A DNA stretch of 64,000 nucleotides from Mycobacterium terramassiliense. Its GTDB lineage: Bacteria; Actinomycetota; Actinomycetes; Mycobacteriales; Mycobacteriaceae. Below the pieces are notes generated by a model. It had not been told where the DNA came from and did no database searches. It worked only from the letters and a program-made list of their open reading frames with translations. A program made the translations under genes and the position numbers. The stretch covers positions 124,001 to 188,000 of the forward strand of contig NZ_LT717697.1 in NCBI RefSeq assembly GCF_900157385.1, given 5' to 3'. Every line of letters starts with the position of its first letter. The stretch's first letter is position 1. Of the stretch, positions 7,726-15,716 are shown piece by piece.

Positions 7726-8214
7726 ATGTCGCTTGTCGAAGACATCAAGGACCGCCTGCCCGGGTCTAAGGACGACGCCGCGCTTGTTCCGCTGTTTCGG
7801 GGAGCGTGGTCTCTGGCCCCATACGTCGTGTTGCCGGGCACTCCAGTGGGCACCCGAGCGATCGTCGAGATGACCGACGGCCGGCTCGAGGGACGCGGGA
7901 TTCGTGCGCGGGCGAGGCCCCACGCGTGTGCCGACTGGTTGGTAATCGGTGCGGACGGCACCGCGACGATGGATTACCGCGGCACAGTTGAAACCGAGGA
8001 AGGCCACGTCATTTATCTTTACGGCGGCGGTCGTTGCGACCTGTCGAGCGGGTTCGGGCAAGACACGATGCTATGCGGTGCCGTGCACTTTGAGACCAGC
8101 TGCGAGAGGTACCGCTGGCTCAACCGTGTGCACGCGGTCTTTCGTGGCGTGGTCGTCGGCGACGGGGCAGCGGGCAATGGCATACTTCACGACGAGTGGT
8201 TTGAAGTGCGCTGA
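7726..8214 (+). CDS. DUF3237-family protein
   Basis: This 162-residue protein of the DUF3237 family has the expected core. An early G...R-x-x-V-E-M-TDGRLEG strand is followed by a GADGTATMDYRG segment and a C-terminal F...RYRWLN-x-V-x-AVFRG strand. The fold is a predicted small beta barrel. No catalytic role is established for the family, although members often sit in catabolic clusters (family knowledge). ATG 7726 has a strong ribosome site (AGAGGGGAGA). It is divergent from the TetR/nitrile hydratase-like operon and shares its palindromic operator region, so a role in the same pathway is likely (inference). Confidence 0.75.
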   Translation: MSLVEDIKDRLPGSKDDAALVPLFRGAWSLAPYVVLPGTPVGTRAIVEMTDGRLEGRGIRARARPHACADWLVIGADGTATMDYRGTVETEEGHVIYLYGGGRCDLSSGFGQDTMLCGAVHFETSCERYRWLNRVHAVFRGVVVGDGAAGNGILHDEWFEVR

Positions 8215-8232
8215 TGCACACTCCCCTGCCGA

Positions 8233-8316
8233 CGAATACGGCGGAATCGAATATAGCGGATTACCGGTAAACCCCCTGCATATTGCATCAGATGAATCAT
8301 CATCCGCCTACCTGCC
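8233..8316 (+). repeat. Dispersed short repeat, fullest copy
   Basis: This is the longest copy of the dispersed repeat: GAATACGGCGGAATCGAATA at the left, then GATTACC, then a right half with CAGATGAATCATC. It lies between the DUF3237 gene and the point where the aldo/keto reductase gene is cut off, suggesting involvement in the rearrangement (inference). Confidence 0.65.
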
Positions 8317-8343
8317 AGCCACAGCATGACGAGCGCGTGACGG

Positions 8344-8715
8344 TCACGCTGCATGCCCGCCGGCCGCCACTGTCGGTACGTCCTCGTTCAATCGAGCACC
8401 AAATTTCGTCGCCAAGCACCACCTCGTCCCTGCGTCCGCCAAAGCGTTGCCAATCAAGTGTTCGAAGCCGCGGATATCTGCCCGCGTCCCGTCGGCTGCG
8501 CCGTAGATGTCCGATGTATCGAAGAAATCCACGCCCATGTCCACGGCTGCACGCAGCGTGGCGATTGATTCGGCATCGTCGGTCGCACCGTAAAATTGCG
8601 ACATGCCCATACATCCGAGCCCAATAGGCCGTACCGTCAGTTCGGAGTGACCCAGGCTCACTCGCGCCAAACCTGCTATGGATGGTCTGTCGTCGCGCGG
8701 CTCTGCCATGGCCAT
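8344..8715 (-). pseudogene. Aldo/keto reductase, N-terminal fragment
   Basis: The 123 residues match the start of an aldo/keto reductase of the AKR13-like type. The first strand reads VRPIGLGCMGMSQFYG, then VDFFDTSDIYG, which carries the catalytic Asp and Tyr, then HLIGNAL. The reading ends at about residue 110 in unrelated sequence. A complete family member has about 320 residues, so the NADPH-binding C-terminal two thirds are missing. The break lies within 30 bases of the dispersed repeat, pointing to deletion or rearrangement at the repeat. The fragment is not expected to fold. Confidence 0.8.
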
Positions 8716-8758
8716 GCCGTCATCCCCTCCTTTAACTTGTCGTCTCCATCATTGCCGA

Positions 8759-10292
8759 CTAGCTGTCATGGTCTGCAACGATGAATTGGGCGGCGCGCTC
8801 GCCGATGACGACGCAGGGGGCCATGGTGTTGGCGGTGCTGATGCGGGGCATGATGGATGCGTCGGCGACGCGCAGGCCCTCGACACCATAGACCTTGAGG
8901 TGTCCGTCGACGACCGACATCGGGTCGCGGCCCATCTTCGCGGTGCCGCATTCGTGCCAGTAGGTGGTGACGGCGTCGCGCAGATAGGTCTCCAACTCGG
9001 CGCCGGTCAGGTCGCCGGGCATGACCTCGCGTGCGACGAACGGCCGAAGCTCGGCGGAGTTGCCGATCTCGCGCAGGGTTTCGACGCAGGAGATGGCGGT
9101 CTTGAGGTCGTCGGGGTCCGAAAGCGCGTTGGCTTCGATGAGCACAGGGTGGGCCGGGTTGGGACCGGCTGTGGGGGTGGGTGGGCGAGCCGAATAGGAC
9201 CCAGCTGTTTTGGGGCAGACCGTATTTCGTGGCGTTTTCCGCCGTGGCTTTGGGGAAAGGCCCCAAGCACGCGAACAGGTCGGGTCCCTCGACATCGGCA
9301 ACTCCGGATTCCCAGAACAATGCCGCACCCACCTGTGTGCTGCCCTGGATGTTCTCGGGGAACTCCCACACGCAGTCGAACCCGAAGTGGTCCTGAAGGT
9401 TGCGCCCGACACCGGGCAGATGCTGCCGAACGGTGATTCCTACCCGACGCAACTCGGCTTCGTCTCCGATGCCCGACTGCATCAACACCTTCGGTGTGTG
9501 AATGGCGCCCAACGACAGGACGACCTCAGCGTCGACGGCCACCCGATGCACCGTGCCGCCATGAACGACCTCGACCCCGGTAGCCCGGTTGCCGTCGAAG
9601 ATCACACGCGTGACCAGCGCGTGCGAGACCACGGTCAGGTTCGGCTGCTGCAGATGCGGGGCCGTGTAAGTGCCAAACACCGAGAGGCGCTTTTCGTCGC
9701 GCCAGCGCAGATCGGCCACGGCTGCACCGCGGCTCTCCTCCATCAGGGGTCCGTTGGGGCTCTGATAGGTGGGAATACCAATGGCTCTGGCCGCCTCCAG
9801 CGTCGCCGCGGCGAGCGGATGCGCCCCAGGTGCCGGCTGCACAAACACCGGCCCACCCCTGCCCCGATGATCTGGCTCGCCGCTGCCGCGCCAGTCCTCA
9901 ATCCGCCGATAGAGATCGCGAACTGGCCCGTATCCCCAACTCGGCTCGCCCGATTCGGAAGCGTAGTAGTCCCAGTCGCTCCGGTGTCCTCGCGCCCAGA
10001 TCATCAGGTTGATGCCGGACCCGCCGCCAAGCACCTTGCCCATCGAAAACGCGATCGCCCGGCCATGAAGCCGCGGATCCGGCTCGGAGATGAATCCCCA
10101 ATCGCGTTCGCTGCCAAGGTTAGCTGGCCATTGGCTTGCGTCGGTCACACTGGGAATGTCGTCGCTGCCGCCGGCCTCCAAAAGTAAGACCCTGATGTCG
10201 GGGTTTTCGGCCAACCGGCCCGCGACCACCGACCCTGACGACCCCGCACCACACACAATGACGTCGTACGTCGGCTCCAATACAGTAGTCAC
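8759..10292 (-). pseudogene. GMC-family FAD oxidoreductase (choline dehydrogenase-like), frameshifted
   Basis: The N-terminal two thirds read through the FAD-binding GAGSSGSVVAGRLAE motif (residues 15-29), GKVLGGGSGIN (GMC signature 1) and the GAIHTPKVLMQSG region (GMC signature 2). Near 9170-9190, at a G-rich tract, the frame shifts. The remaining substrate-domain sequence, including HECGTAKMG with the catalytic histidine and STANTMAPC, continues in another frame to the stop at 8759. Together the two halves make a normal-length enzyme of about 510 residues. It is either a recent pseudogene or an error in a homopolymer-like run. GTG 10292 has a good ribosome site (AGGAGA). Probable role: oxidation of an alcohol substrate. 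Confidence 0.82.
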
Positions 10293-10515
10293 GAAGGTCT
10301 CCTGATTCGCTTGGCTAGGTATACGTCTCGATACTTAGATTTTCGGGCGGCAAGGGCCTGCAGTTCAATCACTCTTGAAGCGACGAGTGGCGGGGCTCTT
10401 CGTCACCGGAGAATTGCTCCGCATCCAACCGCGGCCGCCAAGAACGCAAGTCGACGGCCTTGCACTGATCTGCTGTGCGGCCGCTGCCAAGGTCGGTTCG
10501 AACGGTTGCACGAGG

Positions 10516-11439
10516 CTAGGCCACCGCCCTGTGAACTCCTAACGCAGAGCTCAGCCAGCGGCCCATTTCGGCAATCGCGCGGTCGACCTCGTCAACACGG
10601 CCCGCCCCCATGATGAAAGAGTGCTGACCCTCGTCGACCCGTCGGACGACAATGTCATTGCCTGCCTGCCTTGCCTTTTGGGCGAAGGCCTCAGCGTCTG
10701 ACGCGAGCAATTCGTGCTCGCCGTAATACACCGCGATGGGGGGTAACCCCGACAGGTCGGCCCCGAGCAGATGTACCCGCGGGTCGGTGAATTCCACGCC
10801 GGTTCCATCGAGCCAGCACGACCGGAACAGCTCGAGCAGTCCCCGCGTGAGCAGCTTGTCCCGCTCGACATTGGTTTCGATCGATTCGCCCGACAGCGTG
10901 ACGTCGGTCCATGGCGAAATGGACAGCACAGCGCCGGGCAGCGCATCTCCCCGATTACGCAGCCGCAGCGCCAGTTCGATGGCGAGGAAGCCACCGATCG
11001 AGTGGCCCACACTGCCAATCTTGTCGGGCCGGTAGCCCTGATCGAGCAGCCAGCGGTAGGCGGTGTCCACGTCTTCGACCTGCGCCGGGTACTTGTGCTC
11101 CGGGGATCGGCGGAAGTTCAACACCAGCGAGCGCGCGCCGGCCGCTTTGGCAATATGGGCGGCCGCTTTCCGGTCGGAGTGCATCGACATCAGCACGCTG
11201 CCACCCATATGCGTGTGCAGCAGCACCGATTCCGGGTCGCTGTCGACGGGAATGCACCACAAGGCCTCGACCCCACCGGCGTCCACTTCGGCATAGGTGA
11301 CCCCTTCGGGCTCTTTCGTAGCCAGGTGGATGTTGTCGGCGACATCGCGGATGGTCTCCAGCCCGAAGTTGGGGTTCGAGGTCCGCCTGCCGACCTCCGC
11401 GTAGAACTCGGCCAACTCGAACGGCTGCTCGCTCGCCAT
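10516..11439 (-). CDS. Alpha/beta hydrolase, hormone-sensitive-lipase-like
   Basis: This is a 307-residue esterase/lipase-type hydrolase. The nucleophile is Ser147 in GHSIGG, the histidine is His273 in EGQHSF, and the acid probably lies in the YYGEHELLASD segment. The oxyanion loop, normally HGGG in this family, reads HTHMGGS here. That is unusual: the motif is shifted and two of the glycines are replaced. ATG 11439 follows AAAGGA at good spacing; an in-frame GTG five codons upstream is less likely. Substrate unknown; a short-chain or detoxified ester is plausible (inference). The 216 bp upstream of 11655 hold a candidate operator. Confidence 0.8.
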   Translation of the reverse strand: MASEQPFELAEFYAEVGRRTSNPNFGLETIRDVADNIHLATKEPEGVTYAEVDAGGVEALWCIPVDSDPESVLLHTHMGGSVLMSMHSDRKAAAHIAKAAGARSLVLNFRRSPEHKYPAQVEDVDTAYRWLLDQGYRPDKIGSVGHSIGGFLAIELALRLRNRGDALPGAVLSISPWTDVTLSGESIETNVERDKLLTRGLLELFRSCWLDGTGVEFTDPRVHLLGADLSGLPPIAVYYGEHELLASDAEAFAQKARQAGNDIVVRRVDEGQHSFIMGAGRVDEVDRAIAEMGRWLSSALGVHRAVA

Positions 11440-11480
11440 GAATTTTCCTTTCACCCGGCCCGTAGGATAACACTCACTAT

Positions 11481-11494
11481 ATAACGATCGCTAT
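11481..11494. promoter_or_regulatory. Near-palindrome, candidate operator
   Basis: ATAACGATCGCTAT is symmetric at 12 of 14 positions. It lies in the divergent gap upstream of the HSL-like esterase, in an AT-rich stretch (ACTATATAACG) suited to a promoter. The regulator is not identified. Confidence 0.35.
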
Positions 11495-11654
11495 TCCATG
11501 TCTAGCGTGGTCGGTTGAGGCCGTGGAGGGATGGGCAGCGCGCCGGATTCGGTCTCAGGCGGTCCGCGTCGCCCGGATCGCCGCCGCGCGAAGGCAGCGG
11601 CCATGTGCACGAATGGTTTTGAACCCGCGTGCGTATCTGCGCGTGTATCAGTGC

Positions 11655-12337
11655 ATGGCTACTGAACTGATCGACTGGGATGGTGCCTACCGCGAGGAAG
11701 GCATCTTCGTAGGGCCACCCCCATGGAACATCGGCGAACCTCAACCCGCTTTCATGCGGCTGATCAACCAAGGACGCATCCACGGCGATGTCCTGGACGC
11801 CGGCTGCGGGCACGCGGAGTTGTCGTTGACGCTGGCCGCCAAGGGTCACATCGTGGTCGGGGTGGACCTGAGCCGGGCGGCGGTCGACACGGCCACGGCA
11901 ACCGCGAAATCCCGCGGCATCGTCAATGCAACGTTTCTGTGCGCCGACATCACGTCTTTGACCGGATTCGACGGCCCTTCTCAACGCTGATGGATAGCAC
12001 ACTGTTTCATTCGTTGCCGGTCGAAAGCCGTGATGCTTATCTGCGTGCGATGTACCGCGCCGCCGGTCCCGGAGCGTCCTTCTTCGTCCTCGTCTTCGCC
12101 CACGGCGCTTTCCCCGACGATTTCACGGTTCCAATCAATGCCGTCACCGAGGATGAGTTGCGCTCCGCCGTGTCGAAGTACTGGGCCGTCGATGAGATCG
12201 AGCCCGCCTCCATCCACGCGCTGGCCGGACAGGTGCATGGCGATGGTGCGGCGGTGCCGATGCCGCAACTGGCCACCGACGAAAAGGGTAGGTTGGTTTT
12301 TCCCGCCTACCTGCTCTCGGCGCATAAACCAGCTTGA
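11655..12337 (+). pseudogene. Class I SAM-dependent methyltransferase, frameshifted
   Basis: The first frame has the SAM-binding motif I DAGCGHAELSL, then GVDLSRAAVD (motif II acid) and FLCADIT. Near 11970, in GGCCCTTC, the frame shifts by one. The second frame continues with MDSTLFHSLPVE and a C-terminal region ending at 12337. The joined product is about 226 residues, the normal length for this family of small mycobacterial methyltransferases (thiopurine S-methyltransferase-like). The junction is in mid-domain, so neither half should be active. It is a pseudogene or a one-base sequence error. ATG 11655 fits the conserved start. Confidence 0.78.
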
Positions 12338-12436
12338 TCGCCACAGAACCCCTAACCCGTGATCTCCGCTGAGTGGCCGTGGCCTGCTGCGCGCCTCGTG
12401 GCCCACACCGGCGCCGGGTTCGATCTGGCGCCGCGG

Positions 12437-12455
12437 CGCGGGACTAGCTCCCGCG
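12437..12455. terminator. GC-rich hairpin between convergent genes
   Basis: CGCGGGA-CTAGC-TCCCGCG forms a 7-bp stem with a 5-base loop between the convergent methyltransferase remnant and the SnoaL gene. There is no long U-tract, as is usual for mycobacterial terminators. It could serve both directions. Confidence 0.45.
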
Positions 12456-12464
12456 GCGCGTCGA

Positions 12465-12953
12465 TTAGGAGAAGTACGCGTCGAACGAACCGATGTCGGT
12501 TAGATGCGCCGTGACCTCGGAAATCTTGTCGCCGCGGATGGTTAGCACGTTGACCACGTCCTGTTCGAGCCGCTTGCCATTGTGCTCACCGGTGTCGTGC
12601 AACGTGACCGCGACGGTGTCACGACCGAAAGCGAGACCCTGCGGCGAGATGTGCAATCCATACTGGGCAAACGTGTCGGCGAGCCTGGTGACGTCGTCGA
12701 TTCCGGTCGCCCGGCCGGACACCACGCTCGAGCCGGGGATGGTCCAGACGATGTCGGGGGTGGCGTGTTCGGCGATCCCCGCATGGTCATCGTGCACGAT
12801 GGCGGTCGCGAACGCGCCGACGATGGTGCGCTGCCGCTGCGTTTGATCGTCGTCCGGCGCGGCGGTCGAATTGCCGCCCGGCACAACGCAAACCAAGGCC
12901 ATTGCGATACCCGAGCCCGCCAGGGCGGCTTTCCAAGCACTCGATGCCCACAT
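12465..12953 (-). CDS. Secreted SnoaL-like protein
   Basis: The product has 162 residues. The N-terminus is a signal peptide (WKAALAGSGIAMALVCVVPGG...), with cleavage likely near the alanine-rich STAAPDDD. The rest is a SnoaL/NTF2-like cone: IVGAFATAIVHDDHAGIAEH, TPDIVWTIPG, ISPQGLAFGRDTVAVTLHD and DVVNVLTIRGDKISEV. Such domains bind or isomerise small hydrophobic molecules (family knowledge). A secreted one is less common. ATG 12951-12953 starts 11 bases after the TetR stop, so it is probably co-transcribed with the regulator and controlled by the inverted repeat upstream of it (inference). Confidence 0.72.
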   Translation of the reverse strand: MWASSAWKAALAGSGIAMALVCVVPGGNSTAAPDDDQTQRQRTIVGAFATAIVHDDHAGIAEHATPDIVWTIPGSSVVSGRATGIDDVTRLADTFAQYGLHISPQGLAFGRDTVAVTLHDTGEHNGKRLEQDVVNVLTIRGDKISEVTAHLTDIGSFDAYFS

Positions 12954-12964
12954 GCGGCCTCCAC

Positions 12965-13552
12965 TCAAGTGCGCCGCTTGCCGGGTGAAACAAGCCTGTC
13001 CGCGGTTTCGCTCGCGGCGTCGAGCACCTCTGCCTGCGTGGTGGGGTCGGCCATCGCGCGCGAGATCGACACCGCCCCCACCATCAGCGCGACGATGCTC
13101 CACGCCCGGCGCTCCCGATCCGCGCCGTCGAGCACGTCGGCCACCCGCCCCGCCAGCGCGCTGATCTTGTGTTCGTACGCTTCGCGAGTGGACACTGCGG
13201 CTCGTGCCACGTCGGCGCTTAGGGTCGGCATCACGCATCCATCGCCCGGGTTTTGCACGTGGTAGGCGCTGAGGTATTCCGCGAGAAACTCCGTGAGCTT
13301 CGACCGGCGCTCGCTCTTACTGCCGGACTCCGTGTCGGAAACGAACGGCTCACCGACGGCGGTCTCAATGATCGCCTCGAGCATCGCTTCCTTGTTGGCG
13401 AAGTTCGAATAGAACGCTCCGGACGTCACGTCGGCCGCGGCGGCGAGCGCGTCCACCCCGATCCCGTTGAAGCCGGCGACCTTCATCGATCGCGTGCCCG
13501 CACGCAGCAACGCGGCGCGCGCCTTGACCTTCTGGTCTGCCGGATATCTCAT
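12965..13552 (-). CDS. TetR/AcrR-family regulator
   Basis: The product has 195 residues. The HTH domain at the N-terminus reads FNGIGVDALAAAADVTSGAFYSNFANKEAMLEAII, close to the AcrR type with a SGAFYxNF recognition helix. The C-terminal domain is of the kind with a conserved GC-x-MPTLSADVAR element seen in TetR_C family members. It lies upstream of the secreted SnoaL gene in the same direction. The 10-bp inverted repeat just upstream of its start is a likely self-operator. It may also act on the rightward genes (hydrolase remnant, decarboxylase) that start from the other side (inference). Confidence 0.85.
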   Translation of the reverse strand: MRYPADQKVKARAALLRAGTRSMKVAGFNGIGVDALAAAADVTSGAFYSNFANKEAMLEAIIETAVGEPFVSDTESGSKSERRSKLTEFLAEYLSAYHVQNPGDGCVMPTLSADVARAAVSTREAYEHKISALAGRVADVLDGADRERRAWSIVALMVGAVSISRAMADPTTQAEVLDAASETADRLVSPGKRRT

Positions 13553-13568
13553 GACAAGAACATTTATA

Positions 13569-13600
13569 GCATAACCATCGGTATCTTAGAATGGTTATGC
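13569..13600. promoter_or_regulatory. Inverted repeat, probable TetR operator
   Basis: GCATAACCAT and its exact reverse complement ATGGTTATGC are separated by 12 bases, directly upstream of the TetR start. The centre-to-centre spacing of 22 bases (two helical turns) suits a TetR dimer pair. Confidence 0.65.
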
Positions 13601-13628
13601 CTGATCGATCTCGGGTTCGAATCAGGCG

Positions 13629-14051
13629 ATGCCGGGCGTCTCAGTTCGTGTCGTGCCGATCACGGCCGCACAATTTCACTATGCGTTCACCAACACACTC
13701 GGCGAACCTCAATCTAAGATCGCCTATGACCGTTACGCCGTCCCGGTTCCGGGGCGGATCTTGTTTCAGGGCGGACTGGCCAATTTCGCGCACGACGCTG
13801 CCACCACATACAACTTCGCCAACGACGATCGCGCGCCGCTGCTGTTCATCGCCGGTGTCCGCGACCACATCCTGCCGCCGGCGGTGCAGCACGAGAACTA
13901 CACGAAAAACGCCGAACACTCGACCGCGATCACCGCCTACAAGCTGTTCCCCCAGCGAGACCACTTCACCTGCGGCGCACCAGGATGGGAAGAAGTCGCC
14001 GACTTCGCCTTGAACTGGGCGCTGAACCCCGTGCGCGGGGAACTCGACTGA
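13629..14051 (+). pseudogene. Alpha/beta hydrolase, C-terminal fragment
   Basis: The 140 residues correspond to the lid and C-terminal part of an alpha/beta hydrolase: ITAAQFHYAFTNTLGE, then DDRAPLLFIAGVRDHILPP with the probable catalytic acid, then FPQRDHFTCG with the probable histidine. The nucleophile-elbow half is missing, and the sequence before 13629 is the operator region of the TetR gene. The 5' half was therefore lost by a rearrangement that placed the remnant next to the regulator. If translated it cannot be catalytic. A decarboxylase gene follows 37 bases downstream. Confidence 0.72.
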
Positions 14052-14088
14052 TCCCTTTCGTAACTTCGCAAGAAAGCGATGCCCACCG

Positions 14089-15702
14089 ATGACCACAGTG
14101 CGCGACGCCATCCTCGACCTGTTCCGCTCACACAATCTGACCACCTGGTTCGGCAACCCCGGCTCCTCTGAATTGGCTCTGCTGCAAGACTTTCCCGACG
14201 ACTTCCGATACTTCCTAGGCCTTCAGGAAATGATTCCGGTCGGAATGGCCGACGCGTACGCGCAAGTTACCCGGCGTCCCGCCGTGGTCAATCTGCACAC
14301 CGCCCCCGGAATGGGTAACGCGCAAGGCCAGATCTACAACGCCTACGTCAACAAGACGCCCCTGATCATCACGGCCGGCAACCAGCGCCGCAACATGCAA
14401 AACCAGTACTGCCTGCTGACTAATCACGAACCCACCACCACCCCCAAACCTTTCGTGAAATGGGCCGCCGAGCCCGCGATCGCGAGCGAATCCCCGGCCG
14501 TGCTGGCCCGCGCGATCCACCTGGCGACCACCCCGCCGATGGGACCGGTTTTCGTCTCGCTGCCGATGGACGACATGCCTATCGAACTGACCGACGAACA
14601 ACTCGCCGATATCAAGGTGGTGCGCGATCGCACCGTGACCCATGCGACGGGTTTCCCGACCGAGTTGGCTGAGCAGGTCGCTGCACGATTGGACGCCGCC
14701 ACATCACCCGCGATCGTCGTCGGCGGCGATATCGACCGCTACGACGCCTACGACGCGGTGATCGAACTGGCCGAGCGCACCGAATCGCCGGTGTTCACTG
14801 CCCCGTTGACCGGCTGGAGTGGGTTCCCGGAGAATCATCGGCTCTATCACGGCGCGCTGCCGCCGGGTGCGGGCTGGATCTCGCAGATTCTCGCCGGCCA
14901 CGACCTCATCCTCACGATCGGGACGGCGGTGTTCCGCTACTACCCATTGGTGCCCGGGCCTTACCTACCCGAGGGCGCAAGCTTGATCCAAATCACCAAC
15001 GATCCCGACGAAGCCGCCCGCTCCCCCATCGGCGATGCGATCGTCACCGACGTCCGCAAAGCGGCCCAGGCTCTGGCGACGACGGTGAAACCGACCCAAC
15101 GCCCCGCCCCCACCCCGCGCGCGGCGGTTCCCGAACGGGTGTCGGCGCAGGTGCCGCTGAAGCCCGAGGACCTGTGGACGGCAGTCGGTCACGCCGCACC
15201 CGATGACACGCTGTGGGTCAGCGAAGCCGGCAGCAACGAGATCCCCATGACCGAAAGCATCCGTCCGGGCAACCCGCTGTCGCACCTGTCCGCGGCCGGC
15301 GGCGGACTCGGGTGGGGCCTGCCCGCATCGGTGGGCGCCCAAATCGCAGCACCGGATCGGCCCGTGGTCGCGCTCATGGGCGACGGCTCGATGCACTACG
15401 CGATCACCGCGCTGTGGAGCGCGGCGCGATACAGGATCCCGGTCACCGTTGTCGTGGCGTCCAACGCCGAGTACGGCGTGGTCAAAGAATTCGGCGTCTG
15501 GGAAAAGACCCCGAACGTCCCCGGGCTCGACATCCCCGGCCTCGACATCGTGGGAACCGCGGCCAGCTATGGCGTCGACGCCCACGAAGCACACAGCTCC
15601 GATGAGGTATTCGAGTTGGTCAAGGCGGGCATTGCCGACCGCGACCGACCCACCCTGATCAACGCGCGCACCACGCCCGTCACGGGCGGATTCGGCAGCT
15701 AG
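14089..15702 (+). CDS. mdlC: Benzoylformate decarboxylase-like ThDP enzyme
   Basis: This is a 537-residue thiamine-diphosphate enzyme with all three domains. Ser26, Glu47 and His70 occur at the same positions as in Pseudomonas putida benzoylformate decarboxylase (SELALL context, QEM, NLHTAPG). The ThDP/magnesium motif is GDGSMHYAITALWSAARYRIPVT-like from residue 430. At the equivalent of the second active-site histidine (His281 in P. putida, from memory of its FRYHQYDPG segment), this protein has Tyr285 (FRYYPLVPG). Substrate preference may therefore differ. A probable FAD-linked dehydrogenase gene follows 14 bases downstream, as expected for a mandelate-type route, but it is broken. Confidence 0.82.
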   Translation: MTTVRDAILDLFRSHNLTTWFGNPGSSELALLQDFPDDFRYFLGLQEMIPVGMADAYAQVTRRPAVVNLHTAPGMGNAQGQIYNAYVNKTPLIITAGNQRRNMQNQYCLLTNHEPTTTPKPFVKWAAEPAIASESPAVLARAIHLATTPPMGPVFVSLPMDDMPIELTDEQLADIKVVRDRTVTHATGFPTELAEQVAARLDAATSPAIVVGGDIDRYDAYDAVIELAERTESPVFTAPLTGWSGFPENHRLYHGALPPGAGWISQILAGHDLILTIGTAVFRYYPLVPGPYLPEGASLIQITNDPDEAARSPIGDAIVTDVRKAAQALATTVKPTQRPAPTPRAAVPERVSAQVPLKPEDLWTAVGHAAPDDTLWVSEAGSNEIPMTESIRPGNPLSHLSAAGGGLGWGLPASVGAQIAAPDRPVVALMGDGSMHYAITALWSAARYRIPVTVVVASNAEYGVVKEFGVWEKTPNVPGLDIPGLDIVGTAASYGVDAHEAHSSDEVFELVKAGIADRDRPTLINARTTPVTGGFGS

Positions 15703-15716
15703 GAGGATGCCAACGG

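Noticed and set aside
8759..10292. Reading the GMC oxidoreductase as two separate genes
   Set aside because: The two frames join to make one normal-length enzyme with all motifs once; the second frame has no start of its own.
13600..13625. A GGGTTCGAATC T-loop-like sequence suggesting a tRNA
   Set aside because: The surrounding bases do not form T-arm, acceptor or anticodon stems, and the adjoining sequence is the operator and a hydrolase fragment. It is chance similarity.
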